32,002 nucleotides of DNA from Chthoniobacteraceae bacterium (GTDB lineage Bacteria; Verrucomicrobiota; Verrucomicrobiia; Chthoniobacterales; Chthoniobacteraceae). Positions 7,696-16,154 of the stretch are shown here, in pieces. Location: NCBI GenBank assembly GCA_947471505.1, contig CANIWM010000070.1:1-32002 (forward strand), given 5' to 3'. Each line of letters starts with the position of its first letter. Positions within the stretch are counted from its first letter, which is position 1. The translations under genes and the position numbers were made by a program. Under the pieces are notes generated by a model that ran no database searches, was not told the DNA's origin, and was given only the letters and a program-made list of their open reading frames with translations.

Positions 7696-9546
7696 TCAGG
7701 CTTTCGGCTTCAGAGCCCACCGATGCAGCATATCCATCCACTCCGGCTCGAAATTTCGCCCCGACTTCTGCGCGACGGTGTAGGGACGCGCTGGGCCTGC
7801 TTCCGCAAAAGGATCATCGCTGCGCTTGCCTGCAATTCGGAAGCCGGTGAAATCGGGAGCCATCTCGCAGAGGACGGCTGCCGGGATAGCGCTCTTTTCC
7901 TCAATGGTCGCGCTCACTGTCACTCCCGTCAGTCGCCGGAGAATCCATGCCGTCAGCGCCTCGCGGGAACTTGCTGCGTGGATGTGATTTACCCCGTCGC
8001 GCATTACCCACGTCCGAAGCGAAAGCGCGTAGCGGGCGTGGCGTAGATAGTCCTCCGTGGAAAGCCTTCCACCGAGATCGCCGCGCCACGTATCGATGCG
8101 GTGGCGGAGTTCTTTTTGCATCTGCCATTCGCCTTCCACGACCATCGAGTCTGGCAAAAAGTCGCAGTGTGGCAGCGTCGTCCGCCAATCGCTCGGCGGA
8201 GTCCCGCCCGTATGCACGACATACGCCCGGAACGCAGGAAATGCCTCCGAGAGCTGGTTCAACTCCGCCTCGTGACGCTCGGTAGTCGGCCATTCTTGGA
8301 GCAGCACCGCGAGGTCCGCGAGGCGACGGGCGGGTTTGGTGTCCGGCTTCACGGCTTCCTCAAAGCGCGACGATAGTTCCTTCACCGTGAGGTCCACATT
8401 AAACTCCGCCTGCAAGCGCCGCTGCCCTGCTGCACCGAACTGCTCGCGCAGCTCCCGCGACTTCAGCAGCGCCTCCAGCGAGCCAGCAAGCTCCTCCGTG
8501 TCGCCGGGGCCGCAGATGTAGCCCGTCTCGCCGTGCACGATCTGCTCGGGGACGCCCGCGATTTCGGTGGAGACGACGGGCCGCGCGCTGGCCATCGCTT
8601 CCAAGATTACCGTGGGGAAAACGTCGCTCGCGCCCACTTCATCCACGATGCACGGCAGGGTGAAAATGTCGCATCCTCGCAGTGCGGCGAAGACCTCTTC
8701 TTGGGGCAGGGCGCCAGTGAGCCGCACGCAATCGCCGAGTTTTGCGTCGGAGATTGCGCGCTCAAGCTGTGAGCGCCACGGCCCTTCGCCGATGATGTCG
8801 CATTGAAACTCCAGCCCGCGCTCCCGCAGCAGCCCGGCAGCCGTGATGAGGTGATGGAACCCCTTAAACTCGATGAGCCGCCCGATGCTCACGATGCGCG
8901 GCACCGCGTTCGTCGCGCCGGGGCTCACCTTGGAGAAATTCGCCAAATCCATTCCATTAAAGACGCGGAACATCTTATCCTCCGCGGATGGGCACAGCCG
9001 CCCCAGCTCCGCCGTGCTCCACGCCGTCTCGTTCGCCACAAACTCCGCTTCTCGGCAAATCTCCGCCAGCAATTCATTGTTCCCCAAATCCACCATGTAG
9101 TCCTGCCCATGTGTGGACATGCTAAACGGCAGCCCGCTGATCGCCTTCAGAAACACCGCCGTGTGCGCCGCGCGATTTGCAAAGTGGACGTGGAAATGTG
9201 TGAAGCCGCGCGCTTTGAACAGGTCGGCAAAATACAGCGCATTCCTCGCACGCACGTTCGCCTTGTAGTCCGGCCCATACTTGCGCTCGTGGCTGGCCAC
9301 GAGGTCCGCCGGCCAGCGGCCTGTGCGCTTGGCCTCTTGCTCGCCGAGCTTCAGGATACTCTGCGGCGGCGCGTAGTGCACGGGTGCCTTCAGGCGGCTA
9401 TAGTGTCCGTGCCGGAACGAAGTATGCGGCGGGTAAATGCTGAATATCTCGATCTCCACACCCGCGCGTTCCAGCGCGAGCATCTCCGTATCAACGAACG
9501 TCTGCGAAACAACCGGGTATCGGCTAAAAAGGTAAGCAATGCGCAC
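7696..9546 (-). CDS. Family 4 glycosyltransferase with a degenerate C-terminal repeat domain
   Basis: 616 residues from GTG at 9546; this start gives the family-typical opening VRIAYLFSRYPVVSQTFV and avoids overlap with xseA. Residues 1-400 are a GT-B fold glycosyltransferase: an N-terminal domain with FHVHFANRAAH near 118, and a C-terminal domain with SIGRLIEFKGF, DIIGEGPWR and the acidic donor-site motif DVFPTVILEAM near 308-318. It is closest in feel to WcaL-like exopolysaccharide or colanic-acid-type transferases that use nucleotide sugars at the cytoplasmic face. Residues ~410-616 are extra. Part of this segment (VNHIHAASSREALTAW near 519) aligns with the first N-terminal domain and looks like a decayed duplicate. 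No other polysaccharide genes are adjacent. Confidence 0.85.
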   Translation of the reverse strand: MRIAYLFSRYPVVSQTFVDTEMLALERAGVEIEIFSIYPPHTSFRHGHYSRLKAPVHYAPPQSILKLGEQEAKRTGRWPADLVASHERKYGPDYKANVRARNALYFADLFKARGFTHFHVHFANRAAHTAVFLKAISGLPFSMSTHGQDYMVDLGNNELLAEICREAEFVANETAWSTAELGRLCPSAEDKMFRVFNGMDLANFSKVSPGATNAVPRIVSIGRLIEFKGFHHLITAAGLLRERGLEFQCDIIGEGPWRSQLERAISDAKLGDCVRLTGALPQEEVFAALRGCDIFTLPCIVDEVGASDVFPTVILEAMASARPVVSTEIAGVPEQIVHGETGYICGPGDTEELAGSLEALLKSRELREQFGAAGQRRLQAEFNVDLTVKELSSRFEEAVKPDTKPARRLADLAVLLQEWPTTERHEAELNQLSEAFPAFRAYVVHTGGTPPSDWRTTLPHCDFLPDSMVVEGEWQMQKELRHRIDTWRGDLGGRLSTEDYLRHARYALSLRTWVMRDGVNHIHAASSREALTAWILRRLTGVTVSATIEEKSAIPAAVLCEMAPDFTGFRIAGKRSDDPFAEAGPARPYTVAQKSGRNFEPEWMDMLHRWALKPKA

Positions 9547-9595
9547 AGCGCGTTTTTGAAGCGAATCCCACGCCCACGGCGAGAGGAAAATGCGG

Positions 9596-11014
9596 CTACT
9601 TCTTGCGAGGCGCGCGCGGCTTTGGCGGCGCGGACTCCACGTTGCCATCGGCAAATCGCGTGATCATTTTGCCCGCAGCCCTCGCCGCCTCAGCGCTGCG
9701 AAGGACGCCGCCGTCGCTATCCGTCGTGATCGTGTAGCCGCGCTTCAACGTCGCTTCTGGCGAGAGCAATCGCAGCATCGCACCCGCTCGCTCCATATCT
9801 GCCGCTCGCAGCGCAATCGCCGCATTCGTCTTCTCGCGCAGTTGCACATTCATCATGGCCAGCTCTTGCCCGTGCAGCGCCAGCACTTGGTCCGGGCGAT
9901 GGCGCAAGAGCTGGGACTCCATCGCCGCGAGGTCGCTCAGGTGGATGGTGAGAGTGTCGCCGACAGCCCGCGCGAGTGTCTGCTCTGCGAGGTCCAGACT
10001 CTGCGCGAGTTGCTCAATGCGTGTAGCGGGCTCGCTGAAAAGTGAGTGTCCGGCAAGCAGCGCCAGCGCAGCGTGGCCGCGGTCTAGTTCTCCAGAAACC
10101 GCGCGCTGCATCCGGTGGCCCGTCTCCGCGAGTTGCCGAAGCAGCTCCGTCGTATCGGGAGTCACGATCTCCGCCGCAGCACTGGGCGTGGGCGCGCGTA
10201 AATCGGCGACAAAATCCGCGATGGTAAAATCAATCTCGTGTCCGACCGCAGATACCACGGGAATCTCGCACGCAGCGATGGCGCGGGCGAGCGACTCATC
10301 GTTAAACTCCCACAAATCCTCCATGCTCCCGCCGCCGCGCGCCAAGACGATCACGTCCACTGGCTCGCCGAGATTCTGCAAATCTTCCAGCGCAGCGATG
10401 ATCTCCTTTGCCGCGCCGTCGCCCTGAACGCGGCATGGGCTCACGATGATGCGCAGCCACGGTGCGCGCCGTTCGAGGATTTGCAGCATGTCGCGCAGTG
10501 CAGCGCCCGTCGGCGAAGTGACGATGCCGAGCGTGCGCGGGAAAGTGGGCAGCGCACGCTTCTGCTCGGAGTCGAAAAGCCCCTCCGCCGCGAGCTTGCG
10601 CTTGAGTGCCTCGAATCGCGCCTGCAACTGCCCGGCCCCCGCCTGCTGAATCGCGCTCACGTTGAGCTGATACTGCCCGCGCGCCTCATACACGGTGATG
10701 CGCCCGCGCGCCTGCACGAGCATCCCGTCGCGAATCTGCACCGCGCTCTTTTTCCACAAGCCCGGACGCGCAAACATCACACACGCGAGCTGCGAGTCGG
10801 CATCCTTGAGCGTGAAATACTGATGCCCGCTGGCCTGCTGCCGGTAGTTGGAAACTTCGCCCTCGACCCACACTTCCACGAACGCGCCCTCGACGACGGA
10901 GCGAATCGCCCGCGTCACATCCCCTACGGAAAAAATGCGCGGCTTCACCTCCGGCGTGGAGCCAGTGGACATGGAAAAAAGATCGGCAGACGGATCGGGC
11001 ATCGCGGCAATCAT
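9596..11014 (-). CDS. xseA: Exodeoxyribonuclease VII large subunit
   Basis: About 472 residues, comparable to the roughly 450 of E. coli XseA. It begins with an OB-fold (FVEVWVEGEVSNYR, then GHQYFTLKDADSQLACVMF) and continues into the catalytic domain with LGIVTSPTGAALRDML, ARGGGSMEDLWEFNDE, VSAVGHEIDFTIADFVADLRAPTPSAAAE, and the late conserved LSPEATLKRGYTI. With the small subunit XseB it degrades single-stranded DNA; xseB is not in the window. The frame is open further upstream to 11254. I chose ATG 11014, but ATG 11002 or 10972 are equally possible since none has a clear ribosome binding site. The C-terminus is basic and proline-rich. Confidence 0.93.
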   Translation of the reverse strand: MIAAMPDPSADLFSMSTGSTPEVKPRIFSVGDVTRAIRSVVEGAFVEVWVEGEVSNYRQQASGHQYFTLKDADSQLACVMFARPGLWKKSAVQIRDGMLVQARGRITVYEARGQYQLNVSAIQQAGAGQLQARFEALKRKLAAEGLFDSEQKRALPTFPRTLGIVTSPTGAALRDMLQILERRAPWLRIIVSPCRVQGDGAAKEIIAALEDLQNLGEPVDVIVLARGGGSMEDLWEFNDESLARAIAACEIPVVSAVGHEIDFTIADFVADLRAPTPSAAAEIVTPDTTELLRQLAETGHRMQRAVSGELDRGHAALALLAGHSLFSEPATRIEQLAQSLDLAEQTLARAVGDTLTIHLSDLAAMESQLLRHRPDQVLALHGQELAMMNVQLREKTNAAIALRAADMERAGAMLRLLSPEATLKRGYTITTDSDGGVLRSAEAARAAGKMITRFADGNVESAPPKPRAPRKK

Positions 11015-11156
11015 CGGCGCCGGCGGGAAGATTGGCGAGAAAGGAGAAAGATGGATGTTATCCCCAGCGTTGCATCCACGCGGCAAAGCTGGCACCTCCG
11101 CGCTGATGCTTTTCACTATCTCTACACCGCTTGCCAGTGCTCGTTGCCGCTGACCG

Positions 11157-12173
11157 ATGCACGATCTCCGGCAGACTAAATCGTTCCTCTTTCTCATCCT
11201 TGGAGCGGCGTTGCTGGTGCTCTTTTGGCAGACGCAGGGGAACTCGAAGCTCACGATCTACTGCGCGCACGACTCCGTGTTTGCGGAGGAGATACTGCGC
11301 GAATTTGAAAGGCGCGAAGGCGTGCCCATCGAGATCAAGTATGACACGGAGGCAACGAAATCCCTCGGCCTCGTCGAGCGCATCATCCGCGAAAAAGACC
11401 ACCCGCAGTGCGACGTATTTTGGAACAACGAACTACTCGGCACGCTCGACCTCGCCCAGCGCGGCCTGCTGAAAGAGCACAAGGGCAAGGGCTGGGAGCG
11501 CACCCCCGCGCAGTGGCGCGATGAGGAGGGGATGTGGGCTGGCTTCGGCGGTCGGATGCGGATGAAAATCGTGAACACCTCGCGCACCGACCACGCCGAG
11601 CCGACTGCGGAACGCGCCGCGCATTTCGCCATCGCCAAGCCCCTCTACGGGACCACGCTCTCGCAGTTCACCGCGCTGTGGACGATGTGGGGGCCGGAGA
11701 AAACGAAGCGCTGGCACACCGATATCCGCGCCGCCGGAGTCCAAATCGCCAATGGCAACGCCGCCGTCCGCGCCCTCGTAGCCAACGGCGCAGCGGGCGC
11801 GGGCTGGACGGATACGGACGATTTTTTCGACGCGAAAGACGCGGGATTTCCCGTCGCAGCGACGCCCTTAGTGCTCGAAGGCGGCGCGACGATTTGCATC
11901 CCAAACACTGTCGCCATCATGAAAGACGCCAAGCGCGGCGACCTCGCCCGGATGCTCGCCGATTACCTCCTCTCCGCTCGCACCGAGCTGGCGCTTGCGA
12001 AGTCGAAGGCCCGCCAGATTCCCCTCGGCCCGCTGACTCCCCAGCAGACCGCCAGCTTACCGGAAGAAGTCCGCGACCTCATCCCCGCTGCGCACAAAGG
12101 CGTCGCGCAAAAAGGAATGCTCAGAGCGCGGAACGAGTGTCTGGAGTGGCTCAAGGTGGAGTACCTGAAATGA
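11157..12173 (+). CDS. Iron(III)-type ABC transporter substrate-binding protein
   Basis: 338 residues with an N-terminal membrane anchor or uncleaved signal (FLFLILGAALLVLFW). The mature part starts KLTIYCAHDS and contains QCDVFWNNELLGTLDLAQRGLL, the arrangement of FbpA/FutA-like periplasmic ferric-binding proteins in the type II binding-protein class. The C-terminal half has GWTDTDDFFDAK and IPNTVAIMKDAKRGD, also typical. It is the first gene of an operon: its stop overlaps the start of the permease (ATGA at 12170-12173). Iron is the best guess for the ligand. The tyrosine pair that usually binds iron is not obvious, so another metal or a phosphonate-like ligand remains possible. Confidence 0.82.
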   Translation: MHDLRQTKSFLFLILGAALLVLFWQTQGNSKLTIYCAHDSVFAEEILREFERREGVPIEIKYDTEATKSLGLVERIIREKDHPQCDVFWNNELLGTLDLAQRGLLKEHKGKGWERTPAQWRDEEGMWAGFGGRMRMKIVNTSRTDHAEPTAERAAHFAIAKPLYGTTLSQFTALWTMWGPEKTKRWHTDIRAAGVQIANGNAAVRALVANGAAGAGWTDTDDFFDAKDAGFPVAATPLVLEGGATICIPNTVAIMKDAKRGDLARMLADYLLSARTELALAKSKARQIPLGPLTPQQTASLPEEVRDLIPAAHKGVAQKGMLRARNECLEWLKVEYLK

Positions 12174-13510
12174 GCATCGCCGCCGCCACGCTCATCACCG
12201 CGCTGCGAGCGGCATTCATCGCGTGGCTCGCAGTCTATGCCGCCGTGCGGGGCGTGCGCGCTTTTCGCGGTTTGCGCTCGTCGGTTTCTGGGGCGGGCCT
12301 TTGGCTGATGCTCTCGACGCTTCTAGCCCCATCCATGGTGCTCGGCTATCGCTTCGCCACCTCGCGCGCACTTGCGGGGGGCTGGACGGCGGAGCTGCTA
12401 TACAGCGCCCTCGTGCTCATGCGTATCGTCCCGCTGGCGTTTGTCTTGGTGTGGTTTTCTCCCCCGACTGCCACGGCGCAAAGTCGCCACAGCTTTGCCC
12501 TCATGGGCCGCACGAAGACGCACCGGCGTTGGCTCTGGCAGTTGCGCGGATGGTGGGGAGAAATGGCGACGGTTTTCTGCGTCGTGTTCCTCTTCGCATT
12601 CCAAGAGTTCGACCTCGCCGCTTGCATGAATGCTCGCTCCTGGACGGTCGCGCTCTTCGACGCGCAAGCCGGTGGCCTCGCCCTCGGCGAATCGCTGCGC
12701 CTCATGCTCTGGCCCCTTGCTGTTGAGTGCGCCGTGCTCGGCACGCTCGTTTTTCGCGCAAGCAAACGAGGACAAAGAATTGGCCGCGAGCTGCCATCCG
12801 ACGTGCGTGGAGTTGCGCCGTTTGTCCTGCTCTTGGTCATCGCCGAACTGTTCTTTTTGTTTGCCGGCCCGGTCGTCGTATTCGGCAAAGGCTTGGCGGG
12901 GCTCCCCGCGTTGCTGGGGAATTTTGCGCTCACTCGCGAGGTACAAAACTCCTTCGTGCTCGCCCTCGTCGCCTCCATCGCCGCGTGGCTCTTGGCAGGC
13001 TGGGCTTTGGAAAAGCGGGTGCGGATTGCAGCTCTCGCGCTGCCCGGCTTGCTCGGCGGCTTGCTCGTCTCGCTCGTCCTGCTCGCGCTTTTCCAAGTCC
13101 CGCCGCTGCACCTGCTCCGCTCGTCGCCGCTTCCATTGCTCGTCGCATTGGTGCTCATGCTCATGCCCGCCGCGCTCTTCGTCCGCCATCTCCTCGCGTG
13201 CGGGCAGCGCAGCGAATCCGCCCACGCCGCCACGCTCAACGGAGGGGCACAAGCGCGCTGGCTCGTGCTGAAACGCCCGGCGCTCTGGGGCGGCGCACTG
13301 CTCTTCCTCCAAGCCTACGGCGACTTCACCGCCAACTCCCTTCTCGCCCCGCCCGCGCTCACCTCCGCATTCTCCCGCATCTTCAATCTCATGCACTACG
13401 GCCAGACATCAGTCCTCTCCTCCATGCTTTTAGTCACCCTCGCCGCCCCGCTGCTCGCCCTTGTCGCTGCCACATGCATCGCCCGCAATTTTACTCGCCG
13501 TGAACGCTGA
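12170..13510 (+). CDS. Iron(III)-type ABC transporter permease, two fused halves
   Basis: 446 residues, very hydrophobic, with around twelve membrane segments in two halves, as in FbpB-type permeases. The cytoplasmic coupling loops that usually carry the EAA motif are diverged: SFALMGRTKTHRRWLWQLRG in the first half and HAATLNGGAQARWLVLKRPA in the second. The latter is followed by FLQAYGDFTANSLL and FSRIFNLMHYGQ, as in the family. The start overlaps the stop of the binding protein (ATGA). A Shine-Dalgarno-like AAGGTGGA lies about 10 bases upstream at 12153-12160. The 3' end overlaps the ATPase start by 11 bases, so all three genes appear translationally coupled. Confidence 0.85.
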   Translation: MSIAAATLITALRAAFIAWLAVYAAVRGVRAFRGLRSSVSGAGLWLMLSTLLAPSMVLGYRFATSRALAGGWTAELLYSALVLMRIVPLAFVLVWFSPPTATAQSRHSFALMGRTKTHRRWLWQLRGWWGEMATVFCVVFLFAFQEFDLAACMNARSWTVALFDAQAGGLALGESLRLMLWPLAVECAVLGTLVFRASKRGQRIGRELPSDVRGVAPFVLLLVIAELFFLFAGPVVVFGKGLAGLPALLGNFALTREVQNSFVLALVASIAAWLLAGWALEKRVRIAALALPGLLGGLLVSLVLLALFQVPPLHLLRSSPLPLLVALVLMLMPAALFVRHLLACGQRSESAHAATLNGGAQARWLVLKRPALWGGALLFLQAYGDFTANSLLAPPALTSAFSRIFNLMHYGQTSVLSSMLLVTLAAPLLALVAATCIARNFTRRER

Positions 13511-15230
13511 TTCGATTTGGAAACTCACTGACGTTTCGCTCGGCGTGCGGTTGCGGGTTGCGGGGCTGGAGCTTGGTCCGGGCGTGACTGCCGTCATCGG
13601 TTGGTCGGGGGCGGGGAAGACTTCGCTGCTGAACGTGCTGGCGGGTTATGAGAAGCCGACGGCGGGAAAAGCGACGCTGCCGCCGCGTATGGCGTGGGTG
13701 CCGCAGTCGCATGGGCTTTGGCCGCAGTCCACGGTGCGCGAGCATCTCACGCTGGTCGGGGCGACGGCGGGGCGGGCGGAGGAATTGCTCGCGGCTTTTG
13801 ACCTCGCGCCGCTTGCCGATCAGCGGACTGGCGGGCTGAGCGAGGGCGAGGCGGCGCGGCTTTCAGTGGCTCGGGCGATTGCGGCGGATGCTCCTGCGCT
13901 AATGCTGGATGAGCCGCTCACGCACGTCGATCCGGCGCGGGTGGGGAAATACTGGCGCTTGCTCCGAGAGCACGCGGAGGGGCGGGCGATGGTCTTTTCC
14001 ACGCATCAGCCGGAGCAAGTGCTGGTAGAGGCTTCGCGTGTGATCTGTCTCGCCGCCGGGGAAGTCGTGTGGCATGGCGCGGTGATGGAACTTTACGAAC
14101 GCCCGCCGACGCCGGAGCTGATGGCTTTTCTCGGGCCGGGGAATTGGATGGATGGCCGCGCCGTGCGGCCAGAGCGTCTGAGCATCGAGCCCGCGGATGA
14201 TGGCGCAGTCGTGCTCGCTTCACGCTTTGCCGGAGCGATCGCGGAGACGGAACTCTCGCTCGCCGGAAAGCCGCGCACTTTCTACCATCGGCCCGCTCGC
14301 CCTCTGGCAGTGGGGATGCGCGTCGCCGTGCGCGTGCTGAGCGTGCTCATCGCAGTGCTCATCGCGGCGTGTGGAAAACCGAGCGAAGCGCCGACGCTGG
14401 CGGTGAAGCAATGGACAACCTTCATGCTCCCGCCGCTCGGCTCCGTGCAGCCCACGCCGCGCTCGATGACGACCGGCCCGCACGACGAACTCGCCGTCCT
14501 CGACACCAGCGGGCGCGTGCTTATCTACGACGCGGCGGGCGCGCTGCTCCGGCAGTGGAAGATGCTCGACGTGCAGTTTGGTAAACCCGAGGGCATCGTG
14601 TGGCTGAAGGACGACAGCCTCGTCGTTTGCGACACGCATTATCACCGGCTCGTGTGGTTCGATCAAAAGGGCGCGCTCATCCGCACCGTGGGCAAGCGTG
14701 GCGAGGGCAATGGCGAGTTCATTTTCCCCGTCGGCATCGCGAAAGACGCCGCCGAGAATCTCTACGTCTGCGAATACGGCGGGCACGACCGCATCCAGGT
14801 CTTCTCAAAGGATGGCGCGTGGCTGCGGGAGTTTGGCAGCGTGGGCACGGGGCCGGGGCAGTTCCAGCGCCCGAGCGGGCTCGCGTGGCGCGAGGGCCGC
14901 GTGTTCATCGCCGATTCGCAGAACAACTGCATCCATATCTACAAGGACGACGGCAAGTATGTGGGCGTCCTCGGCGACGCGAAAAGCCCGCTCGATTTCA
15001 ACCTCCCCTACGACATCACGCTCGCTCCCGACGGTGCATTTTACGTCATCGAATACGGCGCAGGACGCCTCTCGAAGATCTCCCCGAGTGGCACCATGCA
15101 AGCCCGTTACGGCACCACCGGCACCGGCGAGGGCAACTTCGCGACTCCGTGGGGCCTCTGCGTGGATTCGCGGATGCGCGTGTATGTCGCCGATACGAAG
15201 AACCGGCGTATCGTGGCGCTCCAGCTTTGA
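13500..15230 (+). CDS. ABC transporter ATPase fused in frame to an NHL-repeat lipoprotein
   Basis: One uninterrupted frame of 576 residues from GTG 13500. Residues 1-275 are an ABC ATPase: Walker A GWSGAGKTS (34-42), Q-loop Q69, signature LSEGE (113-117, a variant of LSGGQ), Walker B ALMLDEP (133-139), switch H169, and a TOBE-like tail to about 277. At M273 (ATG 14316) the same frame becomes a textbook lipoprotein signal, MRVAVRVLSVLIAVLIAAC, with lipobox cysteine C291. This is followed by about five NHL repeats (FGKPEGIVW, FIFPVGIAKD, FQRPSGLAW, FNLPYDITLAPDG, FATPWGLCVD) that should form a beta-propeller. Either it is a real membrane-spanning fusion, or translation also starts inside at 14316 to give a separate 304-residue lipoprotein. 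A TTG at 13461 is also in frame upstream but less likely. Confidence 0.82.
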   Translation: MNADSIWKLTDVSLGVRLRVAGLELGPGVTAVIGWSGAGKTSLLNVLAGYEKPTAGKATLPPRMAWVPQSHGLWPQSTVREHLTLVGATAGRAEELLAAFDLAPLADQRTGGLSEGEAARLSVARAIAADAPALMLDEPLTHVDPARVGKYWRLLREHAEGRAMVFSTHQPEQVLVEASRVICLAAGEVVWHGAVMELYERPPTPELMAFLGPGNWMDGRAVRPERLSIEPADDGAVVLASRFAGAIAETELSLAGKPRTFYHRPARPLAVGMRVAVRVLSVLIAVLIAACGKPSEAPTLAVKQWTTFMLPPLGSVQPTPRSMTTGPHDELAVLDTSGRVLIYDAAGALLRQWKMLDVQFGKPEGIVWLKDDSLVVCDTHYHRLVWFDQKGALIRTVGKRGEGNGEFIFPVGIAKDAAENLYVCEYGGHDRIQVFSKDGAWLREFGSVGTGPGQFQRPSGLAWREGRVFIADSQNNCIHIYKDDGKYVGVLGDAKSPLDFNLPYDITLAPDGAFYVIEYGAGRLSKISPSGTMQARYGTTGTGEGNFATPWGLCVDSRMRVYVADTKNRRIVALQL

Positions 15231-15282
15231 TCGCCAGTTCGAGTGCTTGCAACGCGCTGTGGGTGGCAGTATTTTCGTCAGC

Positions 15283-15531
15283 ATGAGTGCAATCTCTGCC
15301 ACACTTCAAATCGAGGACGACGCTTCTAAAATCGTGGCGGAAATGCTGCGTCAATTTCCCAAAGGTGCGCGGGTGAAATTAGACATTTGCGAAGTCCCTA
15401 TGCCCGACCCGGTACCCGGCTTGGAAGAATATCGACGCATAATCGCGCAGGCTCGTGAGAATTCTCCGCGCGGCCCGTGGAGGGCGACGGAGGAGGCGAT
15501 GCGAGCTTTGCGAGAGGGCGAGGAGGGTTGA
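15283..15531 (+). CDS. Antitoxin of a VapBC-like pair
   Basis: 82 residues directly before a PIN-domain gene, with a single base between its stop and the toxin start. It begins with short beta strands (ATLQIEDDASKIVAEML, GARVKLDICEV) and ends in a charged helix (EEAMRALREGEEG), a layout usual for small antitoxins that bind DNA with one end and toxin with the other. No named family is recognised; the call rests on size, position and spacing. Confidence 0.6.
   Translation: MSAISATLQIEDDASKIVAEMLRQFPKGARVKLDICEVPMPDPVPGLEEYRRIIAQARENSPRGPWRATEEAMRALREGEEG
15521..15527 (+). promoter_or_regulatory. Strong ribosome binding site of the PIN toxin
   Basis: AGGAGGG lies inside the last codons of the antitoxin, five bases before the toxin ATG at 15533. 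Most genes in this window lack such a site, so this one fixes the toxin start. Confidence 0.75.
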
Positions 15532-15532
15532 G

Positions 15533-15976
15533 ATGGCTTGGGTTGTGGATACTTCGGTGGTGTTGGACTTGGTGATTGGCGATCCGGTGTTTGAAGCTGC
15601 CTCCACAGCGTGTCTCCAAGCGCATCTCGCCGATGGATTGGTCATTAGCCCGGTGACATTTGTGGAGCTTGGGCCTTCCTTTGCGGGGGATGATTTGGCT
15701 GCGGAGGATTTCCTCAAAGCGGCCAACATCGGCACCACTGAGTTCTGGAGTCATTTGGATACAAGGTTCGCTCATCGGCTGTGGCATCAGTTTCAAAAGC
15801 GGAGGCGGGCAATTCAGATCGTGAAACGTCCGGTCGCAGATGTCTTGATCGCTGCATTCGCGGAACGATTTCAGGGAATTATCACGCGTAACGCCGCCGA
15901 TTTCCGCAGCATCCTACCGTCGCTTATTGTGGTTGAGCCTTCTACTGGGAGTCCTGTTCCGCCCACTATTCAGTAG
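15533..15976 (+). CDS. VapC-type PIN-domain toxin (predicted ribonuclease)
   Basis: 147 residues with the PIN-domain acidic residues in place: D6 in WVVDTSVVLDL, E45 in VTFVELG, D103 in RPVADVLIAAFA, and D123 in ITRNAADFRSI. These coordinate magnesium or manganese in VapC ribonucleases. The length is slightly above the usual ~130 because of a Pro/Thr-rich tail. Paired with the upstream small gene and probably translated from the strong Shine-Dalgarno at 15521-15527. The RNA target cannot be predicted. Confidence 0.82.
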   Translation: MAWVVDTSVVLDLVIGDPVFEAASTACLQAHLADGLVISPVTFVELGPSFAGDDLAAEDFLKAANIGTTEFWSHLDTRFAHRLWHQFQKRRRAIQIVKRPVADVLIAAFAERFQGIITRNAADFRSILPSLIVVEPSTGSPVPPTIQ

Positions 15977-16154
15977 CGACGCGGCGCGTTCCGTGTCTTG
16001 AATGCGCCTGTCCAACGTGCCGACGCTACCGAATCTATTCACCAGCCTTTTCCCGCCTGCCCGGCGGCGTGTGACGTTTCTCGCGTTGCTGCCGCTGCTG
16101 CTGTTTTTGCTGCTGGTCGCGGCGACGGTGATTGGCTGCGAACTGCGGGGGGTG

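Noticed and set aside
11015-11156. N-terminal extension of xseA to 11254
   Set aside because: The added residues do not resemble XseA and would overlap the divergent binding-protein gene.
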